This document shows, in pieces, positions 12,842 to 23,719 of a stretch of DNA of 64,000 nucleotides. Every line of letters begins with the position of its first letter. Position 1 is the stretch's first letter. The notes below the pieces were generated by a model, which was not told where the DNA came from, searched no databases, and worked only from the letters and a program-made list of their open reading frames with translations. Position numbers and translations under genes: made by a program. The stretch spans positions 3,518,501 to 3,582,500 of the forward strand of contig NC_050476.1 of assembly GCF_013373865.1 (NCBI RefSeq). The letters are read 5' to 3'. Origin of the DNA: Monomorium pharaonis (lineage: Eukaryota > Arthropoda > Insecta > Hymenoptera > Formicidae).

Positions 12842-13013
12842 GTCTAAGGAGCGTATTTTACGATCGAATCGATTATCCACGGCACTGCACGTGGGCAACA
12901 TCAACAACGTACATGTGTCAAGTGTGCAGTGTCAAGGTCTTCCGCAGGCTGGAATTGTACGCGGATTTAGTTACGGCCCGTTGTTACAAGCGTCGAATGC
13001 AATTCTCGTCTTC
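12842..13013 (+). repeat. Duplicated module 1, copy A (about 172 bp)
   Basis: This block recurs about 617 bp downstream (13459-13642) in the same orientation. Runs of 30 identical bases (12853-12882) and 22 identical bases (12964-12985) are joined by diverged sequence with small indels. The block holds TTTACGA, ATCGAATCGATTA and CAAGGTCTTCC, which resemble homeodomain and nuclear-receptor half-site motifs. No frame is clearly conserved between the copies. It could be a duplicated regulatory element or a fragment of an unrecognised dispersed repeat. Confidence 0.75.
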
Positions 13014-13458
13014 CCCTTACAATAATTCGTCGAAACGTAGTTTTGTCGTTGAAAAAAAAATTGTACAACAAAGAATTTAGATGCAGCGTGATTATATAAA
13101 AAAGTAATACTTGAATACAACCGACCTGAAAAACCATGAAGAAAAATTGAGGGAAATAAAGTGAGATTATCTACGTGTAGAATTAAAACCGGTGTAATAA
13201 ATGAACGACTCATCTGTGCGCAAAATAATTTGCACAATTATTACGCCAGGGCTGTCATTATGCGATCAAAAGGAAAAACTGCAATCGCGCGGGATAATTA
13301 CTTTCTGGCTCTGGCTCTCGCGAAACGGCGGCGTCGGAACGACAGTGATCGAAATATATCGTGCAAGAGTTTTTCAGTACAATTTAGCGATAATGCCTGC
13401 CTTCGATGCGTTGTGTCCGCTCGGAGCATTTCTGATTGCGGCGTTTTTCTACGCCGGA

Positions 13459-13642
13459 GCGTAAGGAGAGTATTTTACGATCGAATCGATTATCCACGGG
13501 CCTGCACGTGGGGAACTTGAGCAACGTACGTACGTGTGTCAGAGACGAGCGAGCGACCCAAGGTCTTCCACGGGTTGGAACTGACGGACAGATTTAGTTA
13601 CGGCCCGTTGTTGTTGCAACCGCGCTACAATGCAACGTCGTT
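13459..13642 (+). repeat. Duplicated module 1, copy B (about 184 bp)
   Basis: Second copy of the block at 12842-13013. Identity is concentrated in three islands: 13470-13499, about 13559-13569 and 13591-13612. Between them the copy has gained short stretches (a CGAGCGAGCGAC segment, an extra TTG). Sequence outside the block is not shared. Islands of full identity inside diverged sequence suggest selection or a young age with local change; the sequence alone cannot decide. Confidence 0.75.
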
Positions 13643-14401
13643 CCGCGCAACACCATCGGGCGAAGCGTCGTCAGGTAGCCACGTAGCCGGAGGGATAAAG
13701 AGCCACGGGTGCTTCCGATTAGGACTTCTGACACGGCCGTATAAACAGACGATTTATTTCTTTCGTAATCATCGCGCGGCTCTCGCGAGAATCTCGTAAC
13801 TCCGACTTGGCCAATTAATTAATCACGCAATCCGACGTGTTACATGCACTTTACGAAACCGACGTTAAGTAAATTAAACGCGTTTGGAAAGGCATTTTTG
13901 TTTTTTTATTACTTTGGGATCGGTGTTCTCTTGATTAAAAAAATCACGGAAATTTTATTAAGAGATAATGCGAAGTTCAAAGCTGTATAATCTGAACCTA
14001 GTGAAAATGATAGAGCTTTTAGGACACCTCTCGTGTTTTTTCAGATAAGTATACGCGCGCGGCACAGAAATCTTTATTAGAGACTTATAATTTCCTACAC
14101 GGTGCAAAAAGAAAGGATAAAACACGAAAGTGTGGTAATGAAGGATCGTCCGTGAGCGTTCGATAGCAAACTAGGAATTTCAAGCTCGCTCATCGATCAT
14201 GCGGTGGTTTCGCTGGATTTTGTTCAGTCTGGTTCGTATACGGAAACCGGTACAGCCTAGGGCGCATCGCGGCGAGGAAAAGAGGAAGATCGTACATGAC
14301 CAGACAAAACGGAAGAAACAACCAGACTTATCCAAGACGATATTGCATCTGCTTACTCGTTACTTGAGAAAAAAAATTCAATAACAAGTCGCTTAGTCTC
14401 A
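13643..14401. other. Non-coding stretch
   Basis: CpG-rich to 13860, then AT-rich. I see no gene, RNA or repeat that can be supported. Confidence 0.5.
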
Positions 14402-14433
14402 ATTTTACATTTTATGTACATAAAATGTAAAAT
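14402..14433. repeat. Perfect 32-bp palindrome
   Basis: The sequence is its own inverse over 32 bases, centred between 14417 and 14418, with the half-site ATTTTACATTTTATGT. It has no spacer, so it could extrude as a cruciform. It may be the core of a small foldback or a symmetrical protein-binding site. No function can be read from the sequence. Confidence 0.9.
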
Positions 14434-14669
14434 ACATAACAGCGTCTTTCGATATCTCTAATAATTGTCGACAAACAATAAAATTAACTGGAATTTTTCT
14501 GCGATAAGAAAAAATTCTCTTTGCGTTGTAGAAATAAAATAAAATAAATGTCTGCTTGTGTGTTCCATCCTTCATTGAAAAATCTTACATCACACGGACA
14601 CGTAATATTCTTGATTAACAGCCGTTCGGCAACGGGCATTCGTATGCCAAACGTATAAATACACGTTAT

Positions 14670-15236
14670 ATGTTTTCGGACCCGCGAAGCGACCACGTTG
14701 GACAGCCGGCGAGTTCGGCCACGGGCAATGAAGATATTTATCGTTACCGCGTGTGCATATGCATGTCCGAGGACAATGGGGGTTCCAAAAAGAACGAGAT
14801 ATGCTGCGGGGACAAGTTCCCGCGAAACGGGCCCCGCATCGTCGACAGGGACTTTCGAGGGGTTTTGCACACGAGAGAGGAGTTCTGCAAAATAAATATC
14901 GTGGGACAGTCAAGTCCGCCACCAGTTTGGCCGCACAAATTCCTTCTCTCGGGGCTTTTCTCGCGGACGCTGCCACTTCTTGCACGTTGCACAATCGTAA
15001 AGAGTAATCGATTTCCTCCGGACGACAATCCCGCGAAAGTTGTATCCCTTCGCGCCTGTTTGAAAACCATCCGCCAAAGTTCGAGGAGAAGCCATCGACT
15101 ACATTATTCACGATTGCCTAACGGACTCGGTAACGCCGCACCCATGCGAGTTTCTCGTGTGAAAAAAAAAAAAACATACATCGCGCTTCCCGTCAAAACG
15201 CGGAGTTCCGTCTTGTTTCTCACAATGCTTTTTTAA
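14670..15236 (+). CDS. Open frame of 188 codons, coding status doubtful
   Basis: This is an ATG-initiated frame ending in TAA. The predicted protein is polar in its first 80 residues, with Cys at several positions (CICMSEDNGG, EICCGDKF), and ends in a short Lys run encoded by an A tract. I recognise no domain, signal peptide or membrane segment. Long frames also occur on the opposite strand over the same bases, the pattern expected of CpG-rich DNA with few stops. One frame of this length is expected by chance in 64 kb. No splice structure is evident. Confidence 0.12.
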   Translation: MFSDPRSDHVGQPASSATGNEDIYRYRVCICMSEDNGGSKKNEICCGDKFPRNGPRIVDRDFRGVLHTREEFCKINIVGQSSPPPVWPHKFLLSGLFSRTLPLLARCTIVKSNRFPPDDNPAKVVSLRACLKTIRQSSRRSHRLHYSRLPNGLGNAAPMRVSRVKKKKTYIALPVKTRSSVLFLTMLF

Positions 15237-16805
15237 TATCTCTTACATCGTCGGTCTCTCTTTCTATTAAATTAAAAAAAAAAAAAAAATTATATTACAG
15301 TCGAGCTTTAAAGTATGTACAGATTATATCTCTGCCTGGTCAGATAATAAATTTACACAAAATTATCACTTGGACGGTTGATTCATTTTTATGGGACATT
15401 AATTACGCGTTTAACCCGGGCGATTCATTTCACTGCCGAGCAACAACTCGCCGCGCTTCCTCGCACAGATACGACCACGAGACGTCAATGTTTTTCGCGC
15501 GCAGGTACTGTTAGGCCAATAAACATATATTTAGTATAGACATTTTTCTACGCGCATCTCTAGGAGTCCCACCTCTTCTTCCCTTTAACGGTGGTGCATT
15601 CGTTACGGTACCGCGCTGTTTTGTGCACTCCTATATGACTGGTAAGTATACGGTTTATGTGTTACGTTCAGGCGGGGCGTCGACGCCCTTGAACAATAAA
15701 CCGTGCCTTTTTTTCCCCGCTTCTGCCGTCCCTCCCCCTCCCCCTTTCCCCCCCGCGTTTCTCCTTCGTTTTCTCTCCGCCGGCACACCGCCATTCTTTG
15801 TTACATCCATCACACATATTACGTACGAAAGAGGCGAGGAATTTTTTGCCTCGTGTCCCGCGCCTGAGAAAAAAAAAAAGGCCATCGCGGAGGCATCGCG
15901 CGCTCCGCCCGCGTATTGCGAATTAACGAACACCGTTAATTCTCTCGGGCGCTACGCGCCGGTTATCGGCATCGGTTCTTCACCGTACGCTTAATTCTTT
16001 GGGACCGGAGCCGGGGTACACAATCCATCATTATAACTAACCATTCACGGCGTCTACCGGATATCGCCGTATCCGGTATTTAGAAACTACACCTCAAGCC
16101 GCGGATTAGTAATCCGACAATTTATAAATCATTATTAATTACGTATTCCGCGTAGTGTGGGAAACGCAGTTGACAATTATCAAGCTCGATCTCACTTAAT
16201 CCACGGGATGCGGCGAGTTGAAATCGCGAAAGAAAAATAAGCTCATTGTGCACTAATTAGTTGTACATACTACGCCAATGTGATATCTCTGCGGAAAGAA
16301 AAAGTTGCCAAAAAAAAAAAAAATGTTCGCGCAAAAACGTTCGTTTCGAACTTACACGCCTATCCGTTCCGTGGGACTGCGATCGCGGCGGCAGCAATGA
16401 TCCCGGAGGAAAGGCACGCCATGCCATTCGCGCGTTGTTTCCACGACGGCAAAAATGCGAAGCGGGTGGGCAGGGCAAGGGCAAGGCAACGGCGGCGGCG
16501 AGAGGGAAGCAAGAAAGAGCGTCTTCCGCGTCGGAAGAGGATTAATATATTCCCGGTGTAATTTTCAATATTTCAGCGACCAGGATCGGCGCGGATGCAT
16601 TAATCTCGAGTCGGTGCATTGTTGCCCCGGGGTAGAGACCCCCAACTCCTAGGCGTGCCGCGACTTTTCCAAGCCGCTAAGCAGCCCCGGCGGAATGATC
16701 GATTCGCCAAAAGGGGAAAAAAGCCCACCTGCATTACTCATGCCCGTGGTGCATCGGCGGCGTCCGGCGCGCTGTGTGCGCACGCACACACAATAGCGCG
16801 CGGCA
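15237..16805. other. Non-coding stretch with CpG-rich patches
   Basis: AT-rich at the start, then CpG-rich from about 15420, with C-rich and A-rich runs at 15730-15890 that produce Pro-rich or Lys-rich artificial frames. The part from about 16370 to 17110 is among the more GC-rich parts of the window. No gene is recognised. Confidence 0.5.
15274..15289. repeat. A16 homopolymer
   Basis: Sixteen consecutive A, followed by TTATATTACAG. I do not read it as a retrogene tail because nothing upstream resembles a processed transcript. Confidence 0.9.
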
Positions 16806-16835
16806 ACGCGCGCGTACGTACGTACGTGCGTATGC
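16806..16835. repeat. 30-bp alternating purine-pyrimidine tract (Z-DNA prone)
   Basis: The tract begins ACGCGCGCGTACGTACGTAC and keeps strict purine-pyrimidine alternation for 30 bases, rich in CG and CA/TG steps. Such tracts favour left-handed DNA under supercoiling. It lies in a GC-rich patch. Confidence 0.7.
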
Positions 16836-17816
16836 CGACGTATGGTTCCGGGCAAAGGTGCATCGACCCCCACCTGTCCCCTCGGCTTACCGCTCAGGGA
16901 TTTTAATTGCAGACCCCTAGCGTTTTTCTAACGCCGGTAGGAAGCGAATTACAATCGCAAAAAGGCAAGCCGCGTCGACGCCGGCGCTGCACAGCGGTGC
17001 GTGAGCGTGCGTGCTTGTATGTATGTTGGTACGTGCGTGCGTGTCCCGTGCCGCTGCACCGATGTGCGTTAGCGGCTATGCGCGCGGCGGCGATGACGCG
17101 AGGATCACTTCACAATTAATTTCCCCGAGCGCGGAAAATGGCTTTCTCTGCGCGATATCTTCTCTTTAATCGACTGATGTAACGTATAAAATCGCGCGAG
17201 TGAAACTCGGAGGGAAAAAAAGACTGAAAAGTAGATGAGGGAAAAAAGAAAATGTTAGTTAAAACGTGTCCGCGACGTATCTGGAAAGTCGCGAAAAGAA
17301 AAAAGAACGTAATTATAACATCGAAGTAAATTTGCAATTCCATAATTATAATAAACGTTTACATATAAACTTTCTCCCTAAAAATTCGAGGCGTGTCACT
17401 CAATCCAATTACGTTTGTGATAACGAGTTCCAACTACGACTTTGATTATTAACGGGGACTTAGAACGGGCGACTGATTAAACATACGGTGCGCACAAGTA
17501 ATTTTAGATGCATATTTATTTAATCCACGCAGCAAGGCAAATATATTTTCTTATTAGGTCTAAGCAGGCTGTTAGACGTGCGCGCTGACGGGCTAATTCG
17601 GCGACAGTTTACCTACGTGCATAGTTACGACGTGATGCAATGCGAACTATCCGACGGACGGCAGGAAAAGAGCATTACCATCTAGAAATAAGCGCGATAA
17701 TCAGCATGGCAGGATGCTTAGAAAATAACGGGGCACTAATGAGACGCGCAGAGTCCCCTTCTTACCCACATGAGCCGTAAATATGTGGGCCGCATATATG
17801 TGCGTGCTATCTCGTT
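16836..17816. other. Non-coding stretch
   Basis: GC-rich to about 17110, with GTGCGTGC-type runs, then AT-rich. Short frames on both strands without motifs. No RNA gene seen. Confidence 0.5.
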
Positions 17817-17852
17817 CCCTCCCTCTCTCTCTCTCTTTCTTTTTCTCTCTGT
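17817..17852. repeat. CT-rich tract
   Basis: Imperfect (CT)n with T interruptions. On the opposite strand this is a GA tract, the binding context of GAGA-type factors in insects. Confidence 0.85.
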
Positions 17853-17879
17853 CATTCTTTCCTTTCATTCTTCCTCGTT

Positions 17880-17913
17880 TACATATACGCGCACGCACGC
17901 ACACACACACGTG
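17880..17913. repeat. 34-bp alternating purine-pyrimidine tract
   Basis: Strict alternation built of TA, CG and CA steps, with an ACACACACAC core and a GCACGCACGC flank. It lies directly downstream of a CT tract, making a compound low-complexity patch. Confidence 0.75.
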
Positions 17914-19691
17914 ACACATCTGATTTGTTCTGAATCACTCGCGGCCGCGGCGGGTGCTTCGCGTGGCTATTCACACTTCCGCGCGAGACACGGAGCTACG
18001 GCCTCGTCGAATAATAAAGTTATATACGCACGGGCATCATCTAATGTAATGCGGCATTACCATCTCAGAACGAAGGATCTCGCGAGCGAGCGAGCGTGCA
18101 CGAGCGCGCGCGTTCACAACTTCGTACCGCATGCGTATCGCGGAACGCGATCTTGGCAAGGTCGTTGCGTGTTTTATTCGAAAATTTTTATCCTGGGAAA
18201 GTCGCTAAATTCTTCCGCGCTATTTTACCGTTCAAGCCAATCATCTAATTAGTGCTTTAGCGCCGAGTCACGCAGGGTCCTACGGCCTCCTGCGATTTCC
18301 GATTACCAAGCAAACTGGTGTCTTGGTGAATATCCAATTAACCATCTCAAAGTTTTATTTTCATACCTAAAAATAATTATAATTTTTTTATCAAAAGCCA
18401 ATGCTTATAGTTTATTAAATATTGTGATTTTTATCAAGCAAAAAGAGATATGCGGGTGAAATTATTTTCACCAATTATTGTCAGTATTATTTAACAATTA
18501 TTTGAAAAGATATAAATCCAAAAAATTGCAAAGATTCCGACATTCGTAGTTTAATTAAATGTTGAGCTGTACAAAAAGATATTATTATTGTGATGAAAGA
18601 AAAGGGGAATCATATATGTAACAGAAAAATGTAGTATCACTTCCTGGAAGATATATTGCGATGTAACGGTAACAGAGTCCTCGCAAATTCTATGGAGAAC
18701 CCATAAACCCGATGATGATTCTTCCTGACCGCTACCGCTAATACACAAAGAGAAAAGTTTCTTTGGATGTAATAAATTTTCTTTAAGTCAAACAAATTTG
18801 ATCATTGGTATACGCCAACGTTTGAACTAATGTTTGAACTAATAAATACAATTATTTGGACTTTTAAATAAAGTAATTGTTTCTTTTAAATAAAATATAT
18901 TTTTTTAAGAATTTAATTTTCTTTGATTTAAATTTTAATGTTATTAAACGATAAAACACTATTTGTGCCACGAGAGCATAGGTTGATCCGTTTTCTGTCA
19001 CCGTGGGTGGTCTGCTTACGTAGCCTTTGGAATGTAAATTGCATTACGAGAAAGATGCCGCGTGCGTCAATAAAACAATATTTTGTAAGAAATAAATTTT
19101 TTCCAGCGAAAGAAATATAATTCAAACAAATACATATATTACATTCAAAGAAACAGTTCTCTCTGTGTAGTTCGCGATGCTGCAGACCGATTGTCCACCG
19201 TATTTCTCGAACATCTCGAGCATGCAACAATAAAATAATGCGCGCTCATTCACGCGGAACAGAACTAATTTATGTGCCATTGGGAAAACGTTTCGAAGTT
19301 GAAAACGCAAGTTTTCGACCGCGCCGCTGTATACATTTCTCCTTGTTTTATTGCCACGGAAGAATGCCTTGCAACAGAATCGCTCTCCGGGATCTTCTCC
19401 GGCCGGCGCAAAAACGCCGACTAACGCACATCGATTGGTCACCGAACGACATCGCAGTTACATCGCGACTTAACAGCAATACGGTGTCTGCAACTCGGTA
19501 GCAATCCGCGTATCCCTCCCTCCCCGTAACTCCTCTCTTCTTCCCATCCCCTTTCACCTTTTCCCGGCACAAGGTAGTTACTTATCCAAGGTACGTCGAT
19601 CCCTGAAGGGGCTTCTTTCTTGCGCGTCTTCTCCTCCACCGCCTGCATTCGGGCCTAGAGAATTCCGCAATCATTTCAGACGCCAACCGGC
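17914..19691. other. Non-coding stretch
   Basis: CpG-rich to 18250, AT-rich at 18350-18950 with a tandem GTTTGAACTAAT pair near 18820-18842, then mixed. No supported gene. Confidence 0.5.
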
Positions 19692-19728
19692 CTTCTCTCC
19701 CTCTCTCTCTCTCTCTCTCTTTCTCTCA
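19692..19728. repeat. CT-rich microsatellite
   Basis: Mostly uninterrupted CT dinucleotides. Confidence 0.9.
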
Positions 19729-22209
19729 ACATACAGTGCACGTATATGCGAGACGCCTCCTCGTACATACGAGAGGATGATACATCACAGGGTTCCTCGC
19801 TAAACCGTAAGCGTACGTCGTAAGATATCGCGGTCGCATGTTGGGGGTCACGTTCACACGAAACTAGACGAGCGTACTTATTAATTCACTAATTCTAATT
19901 AATATTAATGCCGCGGCTTTACCGGCGTCAACGACGCGCGCCGAAAAATTTCACCCTCGCGTTGGTTCTTTTTACGGTAGAACTTATATTTTGTAATACA
20001 TAAAGTATTCCGATTACCATAATTAACGCCGACAGTGCACAGCTCGTCAATATTTTCACTTAATCGAAAGACCGTTTCCTTGCGGACAAATAAATCTGTT
20101 CCTTCGCGCAATATATCAAACGTAATAATGACACGAAATGACGCAAGAAGAAATTTTCTTTACCTTAACATTATTTGAAAGTACCGTTGAAAGTTTCCGC
20201 CCGTAATTAACGAGATACCGGGAAACGTGATACGCTTTGAAAGATTGATTGTTAGGGGACTCTCCTTCTCGAGCGAAGCGAGAAACGAGCGTAGCCGCGC
20301 CGTAAGCCGCGGTCAGGAGAACCAGGTAGGCCTATTACGACGTGACATTCGTTAATTTACGCAAGATTCCAAACGTTTCTCTCTTCGGTAATGGCCTTGT
20401 CGACGTAGGCCGTTTCTACGGGGACATATCGATCGGCACTTCCGTTCGCCACAAACGCTACGGCAAGGCATTATGCTGGTATATACGATGGCATTATTTA
20501 TTTGTGCGCGTAACGGAGCAAATTTCCAGAGCGGCAACATACCAGCGTAATTGTGCACCGTAATTGTCCCGAAAACAACCAAGAGCATTAAAAGCTGCCG
20601 CAGGATGTTTCAATTGTTTGAGCGTGACCCAATATTCGTCGGATGCTATGCACGTTATTTCTTACTTAAAATAAATAAAACCCATCGTCGTGATCATTTT
20701 GTGTCATAGCGTGGGATCGCGTGACTAGAAACCTAAGCTGAATTTGCATCTGTTCTCGATTTACAATTAATATCGTCGACCTCTAATCCCCCGGCGGGTC
20801 ACAGAACGCTCGTTTAGCCGCTCGACCCGTTATGCGGAACGAGCAGAACGTGACAGCGTCACTCATCGTCAGTGGACTGCCAATCGGACTGGCCCATAAT
20901 GTAAGTCGCGCGCTACCTTCATTTGGTCACGGAGGAGGATAGCATTAGAGCATTTTCACACGAACTACTGTGCCACTAAAAGACCGGTGTGAGTAAATTA
21001 CATAATTGTATCTTAGAAGAGGCGTAGGTCTACGCAACGAGATACGTCTAGGTATTTAAAATACCAAACAGCTTTTTTAAATAGCGGTATCTGGGATTCC
21101 ATTGCACCAGCATTAACATACTTTTACGTGCCGACTTTAAAGTTTTTTTTTCTCCCCAAAACAAAAGTATTTAGGGAAGAATGAAAATGTCAGATCAGAA
21201 AATTCCAAATATTTTTAATTTACTTACGTTCTCTGCGGGAAACATTATATTTTACATTTGCATATATAATTTAGATAAATACCGCCAAAAAAGGTAACAA
21301 TAATAACGCAAAATGGTTGCATTTATGCACACAAATGTTTTTTTTTAGAAATTTTATATGGCCGAAATCTATGAAGTTGCTCTATATAAATTCACACTTC
21401 AAGTGGCAGGTTCTTGACTAGTCTCATATGAATCATCAATTAACATAAGAGAAAAAAATACTTTTAGATATATACTTCTTTGAGAATATTTTGACGACGA
21501 ATCAGCATAAATCTTGTGAATAAACCGCCATAACAAAGAACTATTTCCTGTCATTAAGTCAAATAAAGTAATCAAAAAAACATGTAGATTTGAAAGAAAT
21601 CCTAAAGAATATAATTAATCAATTATCAACCGAGAAGAGAATTGCTTTAAATTTTTATAAATAGTAATTAATAAGTAATTTTGTAAGTATTTTATACGTT
21701 TCATAAAATTATATTGTCGAAACAGAAAAAAAATCTTCAATTTTTTTATTCATAATTTATTATGATCGATTAAAGATAACAAGAGACCCTCGACGTTTAA
21801 ATGCAACAGACTTCGTAACTTAACGTTACGATTAATAGCGCTATCCACAGAATGGACTATGTATCTGTACATCACTGACCATCATCAGTGGAACAAGTCG
21901 CTATCTCTATATAATTCCTCTGGAAGGGTTTTAAAAGATTAACATGAGACGACCGCATGGGCCGTCGAGTGGAATCGTTCACTGGAAATATCAGGTGGAA
22001 GTTGGGGAGGGGAAAGGGACGCTCCGAAGAGTCCGCGGAAAGATGCCACAGAAATATTTAGGAAGAAAAACAGAACAGAGCAAAGCAAGGGAGAAAGAGA
22101 AAGAAAGATGAGCAGCGCAGAAGAAGATGACAGCGAGGAGGACGAAGAGGGCCGGACGAAGGCGAAAACCGCGACGAAGGCGGGTGTCGTCCCAGTGTAC
22201 ACATAACGC
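19729..22209. other. Non-coding stretch
   Basis: CpG-rich to about 20900, AT-rich at 21050-21780. At 21016-21029 GCGTAGGTCTACGC forms a short inverted repeat. At 22030-22170 the plus strand is purine-rich (GA-type). No gene is recognised. Confidence 0.5.
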
Positions 22210-22690
22210 GTATTAATGTGCGTTGAGACGCGGAGGAACGACGTGGCAGGCCTACGGGTATAGGATGACACTTGGCGGAGACCCTCGATCACCTCGGTCA
22301 GGCATCATCTCGTCCCCTTCCCCGTCCGCCTCTTCGGCCGCCCTTCCCTTCGCCTCACGTCATTCTGCCCCCGCCAGTCATTGGGCCCCGACCGAGAAGG
22401 TACCGTCGACCGGACTCGGGGCCCCTCGTGCGCTTCCGTCGGCGCTCGCTCCCGCTCGGTTCGACCTTGAACGGGCCCTGTATGGTCTATGCCACTGACA
22501 CGGACCAAGGACGGGGAGGCCCCACGGTTGGGTACCGACGTGCTGTTGTCCCGAAACGCGGTCGTGGAACTCCGGAGCGGCGCGCTGGAAAGTGTTCGAG
22601 CCCGATGGCAAACTCTTTTTCGTGCTTCGTGCCTTCCCTTCACGCCTGCCATTGGCGTAGGGTGGTCGGAAAGTACGAATGTACCTTTAA
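22210..22690. other. GC-rich island with overlapping open frames
   Basis: About 480 bp of notably high GC and CpG content. Open frames of 77-167 codons run on both strands at once, so none can be chosen. Promoter-proximal CpG-dense sequence, an unrecognised exon or an unrecognised repeat are all possible. No TATA box, initiator or splice signal stands out enough to call. Confidence 0.4.
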
Positions 22691-23430
22691 TTCGCACGAA
22701 TCGCGAATTGACCGGTGGAAATATGGCAGACTTTCTATACGCTTGAGCTTACGCGAAGTAAATGTTTTTACGTAATAGCCTAGTGTTTCAACAGTACAGA
22801 CGACTATTAGTCGTGTACTGATTGCATTATTTTTAAACACACAGATTTGCATAAATCTAATATTGTTATAATAAAAGCAATAAATTACATCAACTGTAAT
22901 AGATATCAAAGAAGCGAAAGAGAGAAAAAATTATTATAACACCACATGCACACAAAAAAATAAAGTTAAAAAATTAACATTTCGTATAAAGATTATCTTC
23001 AAAAAATTATAAATTATTTAACAAATTAAAAATTGTAAAATATAATACATGTTGATTATAAATTTTAATATGTAAATATTGTAGATTTTTAATATTGCGT
23101 AGAAGTTATTTTTTTGCAGAGACTCAATAAGTAAAAGTATTAAGAATTTACGAAAGTTTATTAAGAGAAGTATATTACCTCTCGCAAATAGTCGATGAAT
23201 ACCGGGATATAGAAGCAAACCAGGAGGATGTAACATAAAGGGGATCATTCTGTATGCACGCCACATGAATAAAAAAAAAGGGCGCAATGATTTCGAACGG
23301 GCAAAGTACACTCGAAAGTGGAATTCTCGTAACGAAATGCATTTAATAGAAAAGAATAGCAATCTCGGATTTTCTGCTGCAAGAGGTTAGCCTTGGGATG
23401 GACTCTAGAATGTGCAATGCCGTTGATTCC
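22691..23430. other. Non-coding AT-rich stretch
   Basis: AT-rich from 22760, with A/T runs and short frames. Nothing is recognised. Confidence 0.5.
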
Positions 23431-23470
23431 GAGGAAGAGAGAGAAAGAGATAGAGAGAGAGAGAGGGTGG
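23431..23470. repeat. GA-rich tract
   Basis: Imperfect (GA)n, one of about ten GA/CT tracts spread through the window. Confidence 0.9.
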
Positions 23471-23701
23471 GGAAGGGGCTGAAATTCAATATAGTCGCGA
23501 GCAAGGAGTTTATACATGTGAGAATACGAGTCCAAATAAAATGCACGCGTGCAAGCGCCTTGTGGCAGTAGCTTGACATATACTACAGACCTCTCTTATA
23601 ATCCAATATCGAATTGAATGTTTCTATTGAGCAGCGCGTACGAAAAATCTTGGGAATAAACAGTCTTGGAATAAACACGTAACGGCTGCTTTTATCTTTT
23701 A

Positions 23702-23719
23702 TCTCTCTCTCTCTCTCTC
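23702..23719. repeat. (TC)9 microsatellite
   Basis: Uninterrupted TC dinucleotides. Confidence 0.9.

Noticed and set aside
15274..15289. A16 run as the tail of a processed retrogene or SINE
   Set aside because: The sequence before it shows no gene or tRNA-like head and no flanking target-site duplication.
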